This document shows positions 1 through 11,884 of a stretch of 64,000 nt of DNA, in pieces. Each line of letters opens with the position of its first letter. Within the stretch, counting starts at the first letter, position 1. The translations under genes were made by a program, and so were the position numbers. The notes below the pieces were generated by a model that ran no database searches, had not been told where the DNA came from, and saw nothing but the letters and a program-made list of their open reading frames with translations. Origin of the DNA: Siphonodentalium dalli (lineage: Eukaryota > Mollusca > Scaphopoda > Gadilida > Siphonodentaliidae); assembly GCA_032622095.1 (NCBI GenBank), contig CP136066.1:205678978-205742977 (forward strand), read 5' to 3'.

Positions 1-188
1 AAAGAAATGAAAACTTTATAAAAATTGCTTCTCTTTGTTTTTGTTTTTTTGATTATCTCTAATAAAAGCTAAAAATGAGGGGTTAGGGAAAGGGCCATTC
101 GGCCCTTTCGAAGATCCCGGGGTTAGCCCCCCCCCCCAAATCACCTTATCATCATTATCTGCCTATTTCAGAATTAAATAATCACATT
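1..188. other. Unassigned left edge
   Basis: No gene is seen. There is a C-run near 129-138, and the stretch from about 150 on ('tatctgcctatttcagaat') matches the start of the family G repeat best seen at 58160-58530. Confidence 0.5.
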
Positions 189-413
189 ATGTACATTTTT
201 CACATTATATGTCGACTATGTACATATTTCACATTATAGGTCTACTATGTACATATTTCACATTATAGGTCGACTATGTATATATTTCACATTATAGGTC
301 GACTATGTACATTTCACATTATAGGTCGACTGACTATGTACATATTTCACATTATAGATCGACTATGTGCATTGTACATATTTCACATTATAGATCGACT
401 ATGTGCATATGTG
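189..413. repeat. 29-bp minisatellite grown inside a family G repeat
   Basis: About seven to eight imperfect copies of a 29-bp unit containing 'cacattatag' and 'gtcgactatgtacat'. Some copies are shortened. The same words occur once, not in tandem, in the family G copy at about 58445-58490. The array therefore appears to be a local expansion of one stretch of that element. Confidence 0.85.
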
Positions 414-613
414 CGCAAAGATATGTTGAATATGTAGCATGAATCAGTAGACTCTTTCCAGGACACAGATGATGATTTAGTTTGAGAGATAATTTTACTG
501 GATTTATCTCCCTTTAAAATTGGCCTGTAATTATAATTCAACACAGATCCCAATACAAACTACACCATGTATGTCAATTTCTAGTGATGATCAGCGTGTT
601 TGAATATGTAAAA

Positions 614-780
614 GTGGTCACCGGATTGCCGATAATGTAGTGTGGTCACCGGATTGCCGATAATGTAGTGTGGTCACCGGGTTGCCGATAATGTAGTGTG
701 GTCACCGGATTGCCGATAATGTAGTGTGGTCACCGGATTGCCGATAATGTAGTGTGGTCACCGGATTGCCGATAATGCAG
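614..780. repeat. 28-bp minisatellite, six copies
   Basis: Six head-to-tail copies of a 28-bp unit beginning 'gtggtcaccgg' and ending 'ataatgtagt'. They differ at only one or two positions, so the array is young. The last copy ends in 'gcag' instead of 'gtag'. Confidence 0.97.
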
Positions 781-1734
781 TCGTGAAAACGTGGCGGTTT
801 AGATGGCGATTACTGAGCTCAATCGTTACGCCCTATGGGTGTTTACTGCTACGCTTATCTGGCCGTGACAATGGGGCTATGGGGATATTTGGCAGGACAA
901 CACATTTCAGGCTTCACGCGATGCGAGTTATTTTAGGAAATTGTATTTAGGCTGATCTGGCCGTATCTCGCAGGACAACACATTTCAGGTTTTCGCGGAT
1001 GTGTATTCGCGGATGTCTTATTGTTGCAGTATGTAACTTTTATGACCGCGTTAATTGCTTTCGATGTTTAGGTATGAGTAACTGGGCCACTCTTGAAGAT
1101 TTTATGGCGGGAACACAATGCAATATAACAGCTAACGTTGCTGATGAAGTATGAGGCATGTTTCAGTTGGAATGTAGACTAAATGTATTGCGAAGTATCC
1201 GGAGTTGATTTAATCCGATTAGTAGATTTTTGGTCCGCATTTAGTGTTTTTTATTTGTGTGGTCAATGAGAAACTTTCAGTGATTAGCCGCAGTTGTTGT
1301 AATGGTTTGAAGGATTAGTTGTTTTAACGGAATTCTGAGGTGGTGCTTTCATGAAACCTTTAAGGCATTATGATTAATTAGTCTCCATAATCGGTGGTGA
1401 ATGAAACCTTATCGGAAATTATTTCATAATGACTCTCGAAATTGTTTGTAAATCATTCAGTGTTTAGCCGCCGTATTTTGGCTTCTGTCAGTCAATTGCA
1501 GACCTCTATTAGATATTAGAACAAATAACAAAGAAAAGATATATGCCAGCCTAAAACAATTCTAATGTCGTAAAAGAGAACCGAGAAAATAACAGTTTAG
1601 TGTCTTTGCCGCGAGCTGGCAACACGTCAACATAATAACATGTCAATCGTCAAGGCGTTTGTCATTTTGTTGGCAATGGGTATTTGAATATAACTAGTAA
1701 TATATTAGTGTATCAATGTAAAGGCCGTTCTATG
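781..1734. other. Intergenic, nothing recognised
   Basis: Both strands are broken by stops. A weak duplication ('caggacaacacatttcagg') occurs at about 893-912 and 971-990. The last four bases, TATG at 1731-1734, match the bases after the 3' LTR at 4074-4077 and may be a target-site duplication. Confidence 0.5.
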
Positions 1735-2035
1735 TATCAGAGTGCAGAGTACAACGTGTGCGGTCGGTGGTCGATTTGACACCGCGACCTACATCAATTA
1801 AGCTACATCACTTAAGCTTATCGCAACACGTTACTTATATAAATATTAATCTGATAACACCAGTATTTCTACCTAGGCCATGTCAACATTACTATCACAA
1901 ATCTAATGAATATCTATTACAATGTCAATCATATGTATATTTAATTTAACTATAATTATTATTATGACAATTACATATTTCCACTCGAAGCTACAACATA
2001 TATTTTCTATTTCTTTCACACAGCCCTGGACCCCA
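1735..2035 (+). repeat. 5' LTR (direct repeat copy 1)
   Basis: I find it identical by eye, base for base, to 3773-4073. The match extends two more bases at the right end, probably by chance. It ends in '...ggacccca'. It contains a strong pyrimidine tract followed by AG at 2022-2023, a possible splice acceptor just upstream of the envelope-like frame. That frame is already open inside this repeat. Confidence 0.8.
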
Positions 2036-3516
2036 TAGCATTAACACATGACTCAAGCTCATACCTTGAACTCAACACAAATGACCTACGCACATGCCAT
2101 TATGAGACACAACGTTTACAGACATGTAACATCGATGTCGTTTACCACAGTTCAAACTTCTCTACTTGCACTATCGCACTTCTAAACAACGACATCGCAC
2201 AAATTAATTCTACTTGCACTTTTCGATTTTATCCACATGTTATCACACCAAACATTCAGCAATTAAACAAAACGCATATCCTACTCACCAACATATCACA
2301 CATTCAAGCAACATGCACGCACGATACCAACTACACAATTTCAGGTTGCACATTTTGCGTAATACAAAAGCCTTGTCATTGCACACTCTCGACAAGCGAC
2401 AATAAATCACATATACCTGCTAGACATCAATCATGCAATCAACACAGCACAAGACAATCAACATTACATGCAGTTAATCTTGCTATGCTTCAGCAATTTT
2501 TCGACTCACAAACATTAACAAATATTTCTGCTAGCACATTGTTTACAGAATCACCAGACATTACACTGCCAGCATTTAATTTATACAAGCACAATTTCTC
2601 CAAATTCTTAGCCAACGACAATGCCATGCATCTGAATCTCAAAACAGTGGCGCAAAATGCCAAGGACGACAGACTTATATATAGTTCCTTAGCGGAACCA
2701 ATTCTTAGCGGCGAACTGCTTACAGATGAAGGCACAAACCTAAGTTTTCTTCTTAGCGTTGTTGCCACATCTATTTCGGTCTTAGCAATGTTTGCCATTC
2801 TCGTCCTTTACAGAAAGTTTAAAGTTTTGTCAGCTGCACTGGTTTTGTTGGGTTACTCACACACAAGTCACACTATGCCAATTTTCCACTATAGTACACC
2901 AGCACCACTCATAAGCACTACCGAGCCATTTACATTGTCTGTGAACAGTTTAACTCTTACGTTCATTAATACTGCCATTATCTTCCTGTTGGGGCTTTCG
3001 CTTTTAATAGCAGTCTGTAAAGCAATTTCCCGCCAGTCAGGATCAAAAGTTATAATGGAAATCACAAACGGTAGAAATGCTTTGGCTCTCCCCATTTTTA
3101 AGCTACCATGTTCTGCCAATCACTGTGATTTTCAATTCCAAAACTTTCACTCGGAACCAAAATTATCTTTCACCTGCTGGCCTAAACTTCAAGTTACTTG
3201 GGACAATTTGGAAATAGTCTCAAAACTTACTCCGGAAATTCAACTTATACCCATAAATACTTTCTGGCTTAACCCTATTCAAGCTCTTAAAGCACGTCGT
3301 ATTTTAAGCGGCGATTATTGTGTATATCTTTGGGTGTATATCGGTGTATATCGGCACCAAAATGTATTTCACCTATTTATCCACTCATTGACCAGGACAG
3401 TCAAATATGTTAGAATACAATTTATTGTTATGCCTATTACTCTTAGATATGTCAGTTTGTGTTTTTTTTGTTCTAGTTTACTATATCTGTGTTCAGTATA
3501 TTTAGGATATATGTAA
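1945..3516 (+). CDS. Envelope-like glycoprotein frame without a start codon
   Basis: The frame is open for 523 codons, from the TAA at 1942-1944 to the TAA at 3514-3516. Its first ATG is at 2485, so 180 codons have no in-frame Met. Either the 5' part was lost or it is an exon reached by the AG at 2022-2023. The Met-less part (2036-2484) is rich in Cys and in N-x-S/T sites, as expected of an ectodomain; one cluster reads SGCTFCVIQKPCHC. From the Met at 2485, residues 85-109 and about 157-181 are strongly hydrophobic and look membrane-spanning, separated by a short loop. A polar Cys-containing domain follows, with another hydrophobic stretch at about 320-340. No furin site or fusion peptide is evident. 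The position between LTRs plus the ectodomain-and-membrane layout suggests an Env-type protein. I do not recognise the exact family. Confidence 0.5.
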   Translation, partial: FNYNYYYDNYIFPLEATTYIFYFFHTALDPIALTHDSSSYLELNTNDLRTCHYETQRLQTCNIDVVYHSSNFSTCTIALLNNDIAQINSTCTFRFYPHVITPNIQQLNKTHILLTNISHIQATCTHDTNYTISGCTFCVIQKPCHCTLSTSDNKSHIPARHQSCNQHSTRQSTLHAVNLAMLQQFFDSQTLTNISASTLFTESPDITLPAFNLYKHNFSKFLANDNAMHLNLKTVAQNAKDDRLIYSSLAEPILSGELLTDEGTNLSFLLSVVATSISVLAMFAILVLYRKFKVLSAALVLLGYSHTSHTMPIFHYSTPAPLISTTEPFTLSVNSLTLTFINTAIIFLLGLSLLIAVCKAISRQSGSKVIMEITNGRNALALPIFKLPCSANHCDFQFQNFHSEPKLSFTCWPKLQVTWDNLEIVSKLTPEIQLIPINTFWLNPIQALKARRILSGDYCVYLWVYIGVYRHQNVFHLFIHSLTRTVKYVRIQFIVMPITLRYVSLCFFCSSLLYLCSVYLGYM

Positions 3517-3772
3517 TAGACTTTCAAATTCTGCACATTCCCCGCTATCATCAATTCAATTCTTGAAAACAAATATCAGCAAAGAAGAGGACATCCATCA
3601 ACGCTCTTTATCAACAATAGATCTACATCTCACCCTTCTTCGAGCTATGTCCAGGAACATATACTACAACGCTCTTTATCAACGACAACTCTACATCATC
3701 TTAATTCGAACGATGTCCAGGAGGACATGTTAAGCCTCTGTGACATCGGCTTTAACCCTCTGCCGGAGAAAT

Positions 3773-4073
3773 TATCAGAGTGCAGAGTACAACGTGTGCG
3801 GTCGGTGGTCGATTTGACACCGCGACCTACATCAATTAAGCTACATCACTTAAGCTTATCGCAACACGTTACTTATATAAATATTAATCTGATAACACCA
3901 GTATTTCTACCTAGGCCATGTCAACATTACTATCACAAATCTAATGAATATCTATTACAATGTCAATCATATGTATATTTAATTTAACTATAATTATTAT
4001 TATGACAATTACATATTTCCACTCGAAGCTACAACATATATTTTCTATTTCTTTCACACAGCCCTGGACCCCA
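3773..4073 (+). repeat. 3' LTR (direct repeat copy 2)
   Basis: This is the second copy of the 301-bp repeat, 2038 bp downstream of the first and without a visible difference. It is preceded by a purine-rich tract and followed by TATG. Two imperfect direct repeats ('caacgctctttatcaac...') lie just upstream, at about 3600-3720. An AATAAA at about 4103 lies 30 bp past its end. Confidence 0.8.
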
Positions 4074-4384
4074 TATGTGGAGCGTGACGAGAATTCCCCA
4101 TTAAATAAAGTCCGCTCTCACATATGTTTGGCGATGAACCTTCCAACCAATCGGAACGTATGCGCCCTTTGTGAACACATCTTACTTATCATAACTTTAG
4201 TTTGGCACGTCCGATTTAAAAACAAATGTTCATATGCTTTCTCACCAACCTTCTACACAAAAATTAATTACATATAATAAAATATATATACATAGCCATT
4301 ATACCTATATAGACATTTTTCACAATAACTACATTAAAGCTGCAATATATTTTATATTTGCCTAATAATATGATGTAGATGGTG

Positions 4385-4705
4385 TTACCATTTCTGGACC
4401 ATTTGGACATTTTACAACCTTAGGGGGTGTCAGGTTGGATATTACCAACAATTGCAGGTTGATGCCAGTCTAGGTGCTACGATTTTGTAATATTCATGTT
4501 CAAATTTCAAATTGCTCTCCTACTGGACCGGCCCAGATTCTGTTCCCCATCATGGCTACTGATCCATTTAAAATAGGCTAATATGCAGGCTTGTGATTGA
4601 ACGGTTAGCAAAGGGATGGTGGTGCAAATAGATTTACGCAAACTTGCTAGTTTGGTGTGGTTTAATTTGGGGAGGGGCGGCTGCAGATGTAAATCACACA
4701 TAACA
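4385..4705 (-). repeat. Family H repeat, copy 1
   Basis: Read on the minus strand, it shares an ordered set of words with 44384-44903 and 61125-61340. These are 'gatttacatc', a C-rich stretch, 'caccaaact', 'atttgcac' and 'tccaacctgacac'. It is a dispersed repeat with no coding capacity seen. Confidence 0.65.
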
Positions 4706-5063
4706 CATCTATAATGGAATTACAAAGTCAGTTGTTGAAACAGATGATACTATTGATGGATTATAACTCGACCGGGTGAATGGTTGCCAGAGAGAGAAAT
4801 GAGTGGTTCGGGGGGCTAGCCCGGGATTGTCGGAAGGACCGAGTGGTCCTCCCCTTAATCCCTATGGTTGCCAGAGTATCCATGCGAGATTATTTAACGG
4901 ATACAATGACCAATCAAATTGGCACATATCAACTTTCTCTAAAAACTACCAGTGGACTGCCTGCATTGGATAATTTTCTGTATTATTTATTCCATTGGTC
5001 AAGTAACTAACATGGGGGCATACCTGATATTTTCTTGCCGCTGTGTGAACATACCATCAGTGT
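4706..5063. other. Unassigned
   Basis: No repeat or gene recognised. Short open frames on the plus strand show no family resemblance, apart from running into the duplicated fragment that starts at 5064. Confidence 0.4.
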
Positions 5064-5189
5064 TTAAAGGTACTCAACCCGATAAAACTCCTCTCAATTA
5101 CTATTTCAATGGCTTCGGGGGTCAAAAATATTTGATTCGAGTCGAGGAAGTCACCCATCAAAGCTCAGATTTGTTAGATATCGATTTTA
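5064..5189 (+). pseudogene. Protein-coding fragment, left arm of an inverted pair
   Basis: The frame reads KGTQPDK ... NYYFNGFGGQKYLIRVEEV. The opposite strand of 5371-5541 encodes a diverged version containing YYFFGFGG and KYFIRVEE. Amino-acid similarity survives although both copies have frameshifts and indels, so an old coding sequence was duplicated in inverted orientation. I do not recognise the protein. Confidence 0.55.
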
Positions 5190-5370
5190 GAAATCTATTA
5201 TTTTTCATTATCGGGCATACTATCTGGCCCAGAACTCAGTCAAAATTGCGTTAAAATTACCACTTGATTTGAGAGTTATTCATCCTTGTCTGTTTGAATA
5301 GATTTGGAGTACACATCCAGAGCAGATTACGGCAGTTATTAGTACTGATCTCGAGAACATAACAAATTTG

Positions 5371-5541
5371 AAAAATCAATATCTAATAACTCTGAGCTTT
5401 GTTTGATGGGTTCCTCGACTCGAATAAAATATTTGTTACCCCCAAAGCCAAAGAAATAGTAAAATAGGACCCTCTGATCGGATTGTTGTTGTTGGAATCT
5501 GTTGAGATGGGGACCCTCTTTACGGGTTGAGTACCTTTAAG
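5371..5541 (-). pseudogene. Protein-coding fragment, right arm of an inverted pair
   Basis: This is the reverse-strand partner of 5064-5189, sharing KGTQP and, in another frame, KYFIRVEE. It carries an insertion of about 45 bp rich in 'aac' codons relative to the left arm, and it is frameshifted. The spacer between arms is about 180 bp. Confidence 0.55.
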
Positions 5542-6099
5542 CCGACGCTCACGTTTGGTTGATTCCACACCCGCTTGACGCGAACAGTGTATTCAAGGAT
5601 AAGAACATAGATAGAGTCAGAATTCAGAATTCAGAATTTATTAATCTCAAGTCGTCATACATATTGTGGATACAATAGAGACTATTATATATATAACAGG
5701 TATTGGCATAATCATATTACACATGCGTGCGTATATACACATTAAGATTTACACATATGGTGTTATACTTATTAATAGCAGGAAGTCTTCAGATTTAGGA
5801 TAGCATATATATAACAGATTTAGGATAGCATGTGGTGCATCAGCGCTATATGGAATATATACATGGACAAGTTGATTGCCGAGAAGAGCCTATAGGTCTT
5901 ATTTAATATTGAAATATTCCCACATGGGGCTGTTTTAATAACCAGCATATATGCCCATTTAGAACGTATTTGAGTTTTAAAATAATGTCAATAACAGCAT
6001 TATAAAATAAGCCCATATTGTGATAATTTTCGCGAGAATTGGCTGTGGAAATTAAACCGATAACCCATAATTTCGAGACAAGACAAAGAACAAACAAGC
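5542..6099. other. Unassigned with tiny duplications
   Basis: There is a triple 'agaattc' run at about 5618-5635 and a doubled 'agatttaggatagcat' at about 5793-5831. No gene seen. Confidence 0.5.
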
Positions 6100-6628
6100 T
6101 TAAAGGCACGGGCGGCGTTCGTTGCAGAAATATTAAATTTGTTCAAATCGCCATCAACAGAAGGAACACCAAAATATATACAGTTCCGCTCATATGCCAA
6201 GCATAATCAGCGCGTAAATAGTATATTGTCGTCAAGACGTACGATGTTGTACGTAAACAAGAGCATGTTCGTGTTACATAAGTTGTGCGTCTGTTTACAT
6301 ATATAACACAGCGCAATTCTATTGTTTAATCACACAAAAATTATATAAACGCTCTTTATTTTTTCATAACAGGAAAACAGTAACAAATAACGATCTTTAT
6401 GTTTGCCATATCCGAATCTAAACAAAAGCCAGGAAACGTAACGTTTTTTGATTTTGTTTACATAACAAATGGGAAAAATTGACAATAACATACTGTTTAT
6501 AACATATTTCTGATTGGCATAAGAACAAGGTCTGTCTATATCTTACTATTCCTTCTGTTTATGGCGGTTTTTGATGAAGGTGAATATTTTAACAGCATAC
6601 CCACGGCCAACTCCGCCCGTATCTTTAA
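6100..6628 (+). mobile_element. MITE family K, copy 1
   Basis: Bounded by TTAA at 6100-6103 and 6625-6628. The ends are inverted (AGGCACGGGCGGCGTT at the left; the reverse complement of the right end starts AGATACGGGCGG). It aligns along its length with 49205-49732, and in reverse with 27513-27861. The non-coding interior repeats 'cgctcttta' and 'aacaaaagccagg'. TTAA target duplications are typical of piggyBac-type elements. Confidence 0.85.
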
Positions 6629-8914
6629 GGCACAATAAAATAAATCAAATATGAACCCATGTGCCTATTTATATCCACTGTGAACATATGTGCATGAGGA
6701 TATGTTGGGTTATGTTCAACTAATCTTTGTTGGTTTACGCTTGAGACTGTATATACGACAGTGTTTTACTGTTTGTATGGATATGTAGTATCATGCCCGG
6801 AGCTTCAGACTACTCCATCGTAGCCCATTGTCATTACTTTTTCGAAAAGAAATCGATTGTAAATACTCTATTAATCATTGAGTTGAACATGATATTAAAT
6901 ATACTCTAAGCGCCGTTTTTTATATTGAACATAATGAAATGTCCATACAATTGTTTACTTTTGAACAGACGAGTAGCGTTTTGGTTTTTCATAACATAAT
7001 GATGCCATGTTATAATTATGATAATATCAACAAACACTTTTATTCGTCGTTTGCCATACACGAATGTTTGAACGCGGTGTTGTAAACACATACCCGATGT
7101 GTTGGTACATACGTACGTTTAACCATGGTTAATAACCAATAATATATGTGTTTGAGTCGAACTTAGGTTATTTAATAAGAAACCAAACCTCTGGTGATAA
7201 AAAATACTGTTTAGTAATGCTGCTTGATATCTCAAGCTTCAAACAAAGGTGTTCTTAATGGGTCCATGACGTCATCAAGATGGCCCCCATAAAACACTTC
7301 AGGCTAGGAACCGAGTCAGTTTGATCAATTGCTGGTGGTATATTTCAGATATGAAATTTAATAGCACTATATTATTGATACTATTACAGCAACTTTTCCC
7401 TGAACAGAAACATTTGCAACCATAAACCAAGATGGGCGTCAAAATGGCGAACGAAATAGGGGAAAGAGATGATTGTTCACACTTGGCCCTTATATCACCC
7501 CCGGCTGTTTAACACCGGTGGATCATAGCAACCTAATTTTGAATAAATTCTTTTACTCCACACCCGTTAACGCGATGCACATTTATTCAGCGTAATCCCA
7601 GTACATATATTGACTACACGTTGTCGTATAGCACAAGTGGAATACAAACTGGAACTGCACTGTGGTGACTTGTTGTCCAGAGATATAACGTATTTAATGC
7701 CAACCACTGGACACATATTAACCCTGGGAGCATTTAGCAATTAATACGATCAAATAGACAGTCTGGCCTAATTAAGAGACGTGAAATCTCCAACAATTTT
7801 TTTTCTGAAATCCTGCCAAAGCATTCAATGAAACTGATAAAAAAAAATGAATCCGCCGAAAGCCCAAATAGCTTTAAAGACAAAATTAAAGGCTAATAAT
7901 TTGAACTCATATGATATCAACTTTAAATGCAAAAAACAGCATGTAAGGAATGACCCCCCCCCCCACAAGGACCACAAATTATGTTACTTGTCTTAAACTA
8001 ATAGCTCAGATTTAGCCCCACCTCGTAAGTTAACCCTGATAACTCGCCATCATTGGACAATGATGACAGTCACTATTAATATGCTAGTCAATTCAGCGAA
8101 AATGTTTTTGGACCGTCCAAAAAAAATACGACTATAAATAGCTATTCGTAATAATTATCTGTCGTCCTGTTTATCAAAGGTGTCTATTATTAAAATACTA
8201 AATATAAAATACTTCCATTACGCCGTTGATGAATGATCTGTGAAACTTAAAAGTGGGTGACTGGAAGACAGCCTCACCTGGCTAATCCATTCCCGTACAA
8301 TAAATATGACTGACCTTTGAATTGTTTCGTATGCATTATTATATAGTGATATTTATGGTGCAAATAAAACATCTACATCTATGTCTTGTTTCGGATCATA
8401 TTCTCGCAGACTATCGTTAAAATGTGAATTCAAAAAGGTGCGATGAAGCTAACCAGCGGAAGTGATTTGTGACGAAAAGTCAAACTCCAAGCAGCGCCCT
8501 CTACGTTATCACTGCGATATAGCACTGCCACAAGGATTGTACTTTGCGGACCGATACATCTATTTTTACATATCGTCGGAACTATATTTAGTCACCTACA
8601 TGTATTATCTTATTTTCACCACTAACAGTTTGCAATAATGGTAATTATTTCTGTATTGATAAGAACAATATGAACTGAGCCAGACATAGACAATTACAAA
8701 ATCCTAAAACGTAAGAACTAAGAACACGTAAGGAATCCTTATCAAATGTCCTTATGGCAGTGGTATCTCAGCAAAGCGATGGGAGATGACTCTGCCTGGA
8801 GTTTGACGAAAAGTAGTTTTCGCGGCGATTCTCGTTGGCGTTGTCCGGTTCACCGTGTAATGCTTTTGTCGCGTTCCGGGAACACAACTAGTCCGATTGA
8901 AAAAGGTCGTATTA
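6629..8914. other. Intergenic, no gene recognised
   Basis: Both strands are rich in stops. A short family G tail ('gcatgaggatatgttgg') lies at about 6690-6710. C-run at about 7952-7965. No RNA gene or further repeat seen. Confidence 0.5.
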
Positions 8915-9400
8915 TGTAATCGGGCCGTCCGTCCATCCGGGCGTCTGTCCGTTGACATTTTTGGTTTCCGACTGATAACTCCAGTTTGGATTATTTGATC
9001 TGAACAAAAGTTGGTATGTGTATTTCCCAGATAAAGATACAGGCCAAGTTCGAACATAAGTTACCGCCCAAGTATTTTGATCTGAGTTACGGCCCTTTTT
9101 CGATTTAGAATTTGACCTATTTCATATCATTTCGGTTTCTGACCGATAACTCCTGTTTGGATCACTTGATCTTAAACCAAAGCTGGTATATGTGGTATAC
9201 AGGCCTCCAATTATTTTCACAGGAGTTACGGCCATTTTTCGACTTAGAATTTGACCGCATTTTGTCATTGGAATTAGGGATATATCAGATATTCTTTGTA
9301 AGCTCAAATTGTTATTGTATTTTTGCGGTAGTACAATTCGAAATGGCTAAAGGGAGTACTATATTTCGCCACACACAGGCGATACTCTTGTTTAAAGCTA
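8915..9400 (+). repeat. Family M dispersed repeat with two internal monomers
   Basis: The words 'gataactcc.gtttggat.acttgat' then 'ggtat', 'acaggcc' and 'agttacggcc' occur twice, about 165 bp apart (8960-9100 and 9130-9265). The second half ('atatcagatattctttgtaagc', 'tatttcgaaatggctaa') matches 39520-39640. It is dispersed and non-coding. Confidence 0.75.
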
Positions 9401-11884
9401 GATCAATGTCTCTCCGAATTCCACTTTCTTTATCTACAAAATGGCACAGTACTAGGAAACATGGTGCACCTATTCCACGTCAGTTGAGTTGATATGGGAA
9501 TCAACATTGTGTGGCAGACTCTGATTTTATTGTAATGTCTGTTGTTGATTACTCTTCACTTAGGATATACTCTGATGTTGGTTGGCACACATAATAATGT
9601 ACCGAACTAGCGATTTGTGCACTGATGTTGGGGCATTACCCATGACTATAGCAGCAATTTTGGGTGACATTAATTTTGTTAATTTGTATACATTTAAAGA
9701 GGAGAACGTGGTAAGTTTTGTGTGTGTGTAAACCAGCTTGAGCACAGGTTGCAAAACCAATTAATTTCTTTGCGCAGACGATTGTCTCCGAGAAACAGCT
9801 GTGCCCACCATAAGACTGGCTGTGGAATAGTCCATGCATTCGCATCCTTGAAAGAAGTATGAAACCACACCGCATCTACCAGGCATTTTAATATTTGGCT
9901 GCAATGTCATTCCCGACAAGACATGCCTTGTGAGACTGCGGCATGGAATAACTTCTTGAGAACCGACGTTTCGTGTACTTGTAAAACCCGAGTTATGTTT
10001 CAGTCAATTTTATCACACAGCAATCACTTATCAAGCATCGGTCAACTTTCCTCAATTGGTCGATTGAATATTAACATAGGCGGCGACATAACAAACGGCA
10101 CGGCGTCGGAAAGTCATTTTCGGATAAGTTCGGTACTTCCCGTTAATGACGGACATGCTACATTTACCAAGGGAACGCGGCCAATTTGAATTTTCAGATA
10201 GGTTCTGTGCCTCCCGCTTTTGACGGACAAACCACAACTGTGATTCTTCGGTGGCCAATACCATTATTTATTGATATAACCTATACATAGCCCGGAGAAT
10301 TTTGTGAATTTCATATATATAATGCTAATATCGGCCACGGAGATATAAACTAAGCTTTTGTGATTACGCGGGAATCTGTAAATTATAGTAATACTACGTG
10401 CGTCCGCCACGATCTCGGAGGAATCCGGTAGACCCGTACCTCTCGTTGACAACAACTATACTTTAGATTATTATAAAAACAAAATAACATCGCCACGACT
10501 GTGTGTGCAATTTAAAGTTGAACACGTTGTGCTTTGTAAGTGGACTGCATGGTGTAAACAATTCATGAGATTCAGGGTTCTCTACTACTTTATTTATATT
10601 ATTTTTATTTTTGGACTGGCTAAAACTGCTTTGACTATTCATCATTAGCAAAATATAAGCTTCCGGTGAGCAGAGTCGTAATTTCGCTAAAATCCGGATT
10701 GAGAATCCGAAGCCGATTACGGGGGCGGGGCTAATTCCCGATTCTAGGTCAGATTTTGAAATCCACGTGGTCTCCGAAACTATGTTTAATGTTCTCCCAG
10801 CGTCAAACATGGCTCATGTATTTGACACAAGTATCATTTGTTTCTTATATTTATAAAGTTCATGTTTGTTGTGAAAGTCGTGCTTTTCTTCTATGTGTAT
10901 ATACACGGCACATAATTTGCTGCCAATCCGACTTAATCGCATCTTTTTTTTCTCAAGTTAAAGTGTGTTTATTGATGATGGCAAGCATATCTAAACGTGA
11001 CAGCTCTAGGCCTCCTGAATCAAATTCCGAAGATGCTGTGAAGAACACACGAAACTTGTCAGTTGAACAGGGACGTGACGACAGGGGTTGATTGTGTGTC
11101 TCGACCCCCACCCCGAACTTTGGTACAATTTGCTAAGCTGTGCAGTCATTCATACGTGAGGAAAATCAGGATTATTTTGACTAACTGTTTCAAATAATGA
11201 TACGTACATTATACAACAAACGCAACACACAAACCCGATTTTAAATAAATACATATACAAACTTATGACTAACTCGGGAGAGGGGGTGTCCAGGGATCTG
11301 TATATATGTTCAACTTGTTTTGGTAGTCATGTTGCTTTGCCATTACTAATTATTTATTTTTTCAGTGTAATAACATATTGGAGAGGGGATATAATACCCT
11401 TAAGTGAGTCAGTACTTGTCCCCCAATTCCTTTGTATGTATAAACAAATGTATGTGTTATATATCATGTGTTATCTAAATTTGACATATATTTGAAATAA
11501 ATATATCTAAACTAAACTTTGGTACATTCCAGCAGTCGGAAATTTCATGCATGACACAACATTAGTTGGACATTAATTTGACACCATATTTTAGCGAAAT
11601 AACGCCTCAGTGTACCCTGTTTGCGGGCCCAGTACACTATGGCATCCCCCATTGCTCATTCTGATGTTGGCACCATAAAAATAATAATAATGTAGGCGTT
11701 GTCCTTAATCTGGTAGATGGCGACAAGCGAACATCTCAATGTGCACGATTATCCGTACATTATCGTATTCAGTAATCCTATAAGAACGTGATATATGGAT
11801 ACGTTATTGTACGAAACTAGGACCAACTCGGTTATAAAATGAAAATCGATATAAACATTCATTAAAATACAGTTTCTAACCAGA
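9401..11884. other. Intergenic, no gene recognised
   Basis: I see only short frames without domain character. A weak duplication of about 74 bp ('ttttc.gata.gttc.gt.c.tcccg') occurs at 10118-10155 and 10190-10230. An ATG-led frame with a polar tail ending 11088 has no recognisable family. Confidence 0.45.

Larger units (their letters stand above)
1735..4073 (+). mobile_element. Compact LTR retroelement carrying only an envelope-like frame
   Basis: Two identical direct repeats (1735-2035 and 3773-4073) bracket 1.7 kb. Within it lies one long open frame with membrane segments. No gag, protease, reverse transcriptase or integrase is present. TATG lies just outside each end and could be a 4-bp target duplication. 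A purine-rich stretch ('ccggagaaa', about 3763-3771) precedes the 3' repeat as a polypurine tract should. No clear primer-binding site (TGG...) follows the 5' repeat, and the repeats do not start TG and end CA in the usual way. TA-start termini and a 4-bp duplication would suit a Gypsy/errantivirus-like element, but that placement is inference. An alternative is a segmental duplication that copied an LTR fragment. Confidence 0.6.

Noticed and set aside
10756-11091. 111-codon frame with a polar Ser/Arg-rich tail as a possible exon
   Set aside because: The first two-thirds look random, no splice sites stand out, and I recognise no family.
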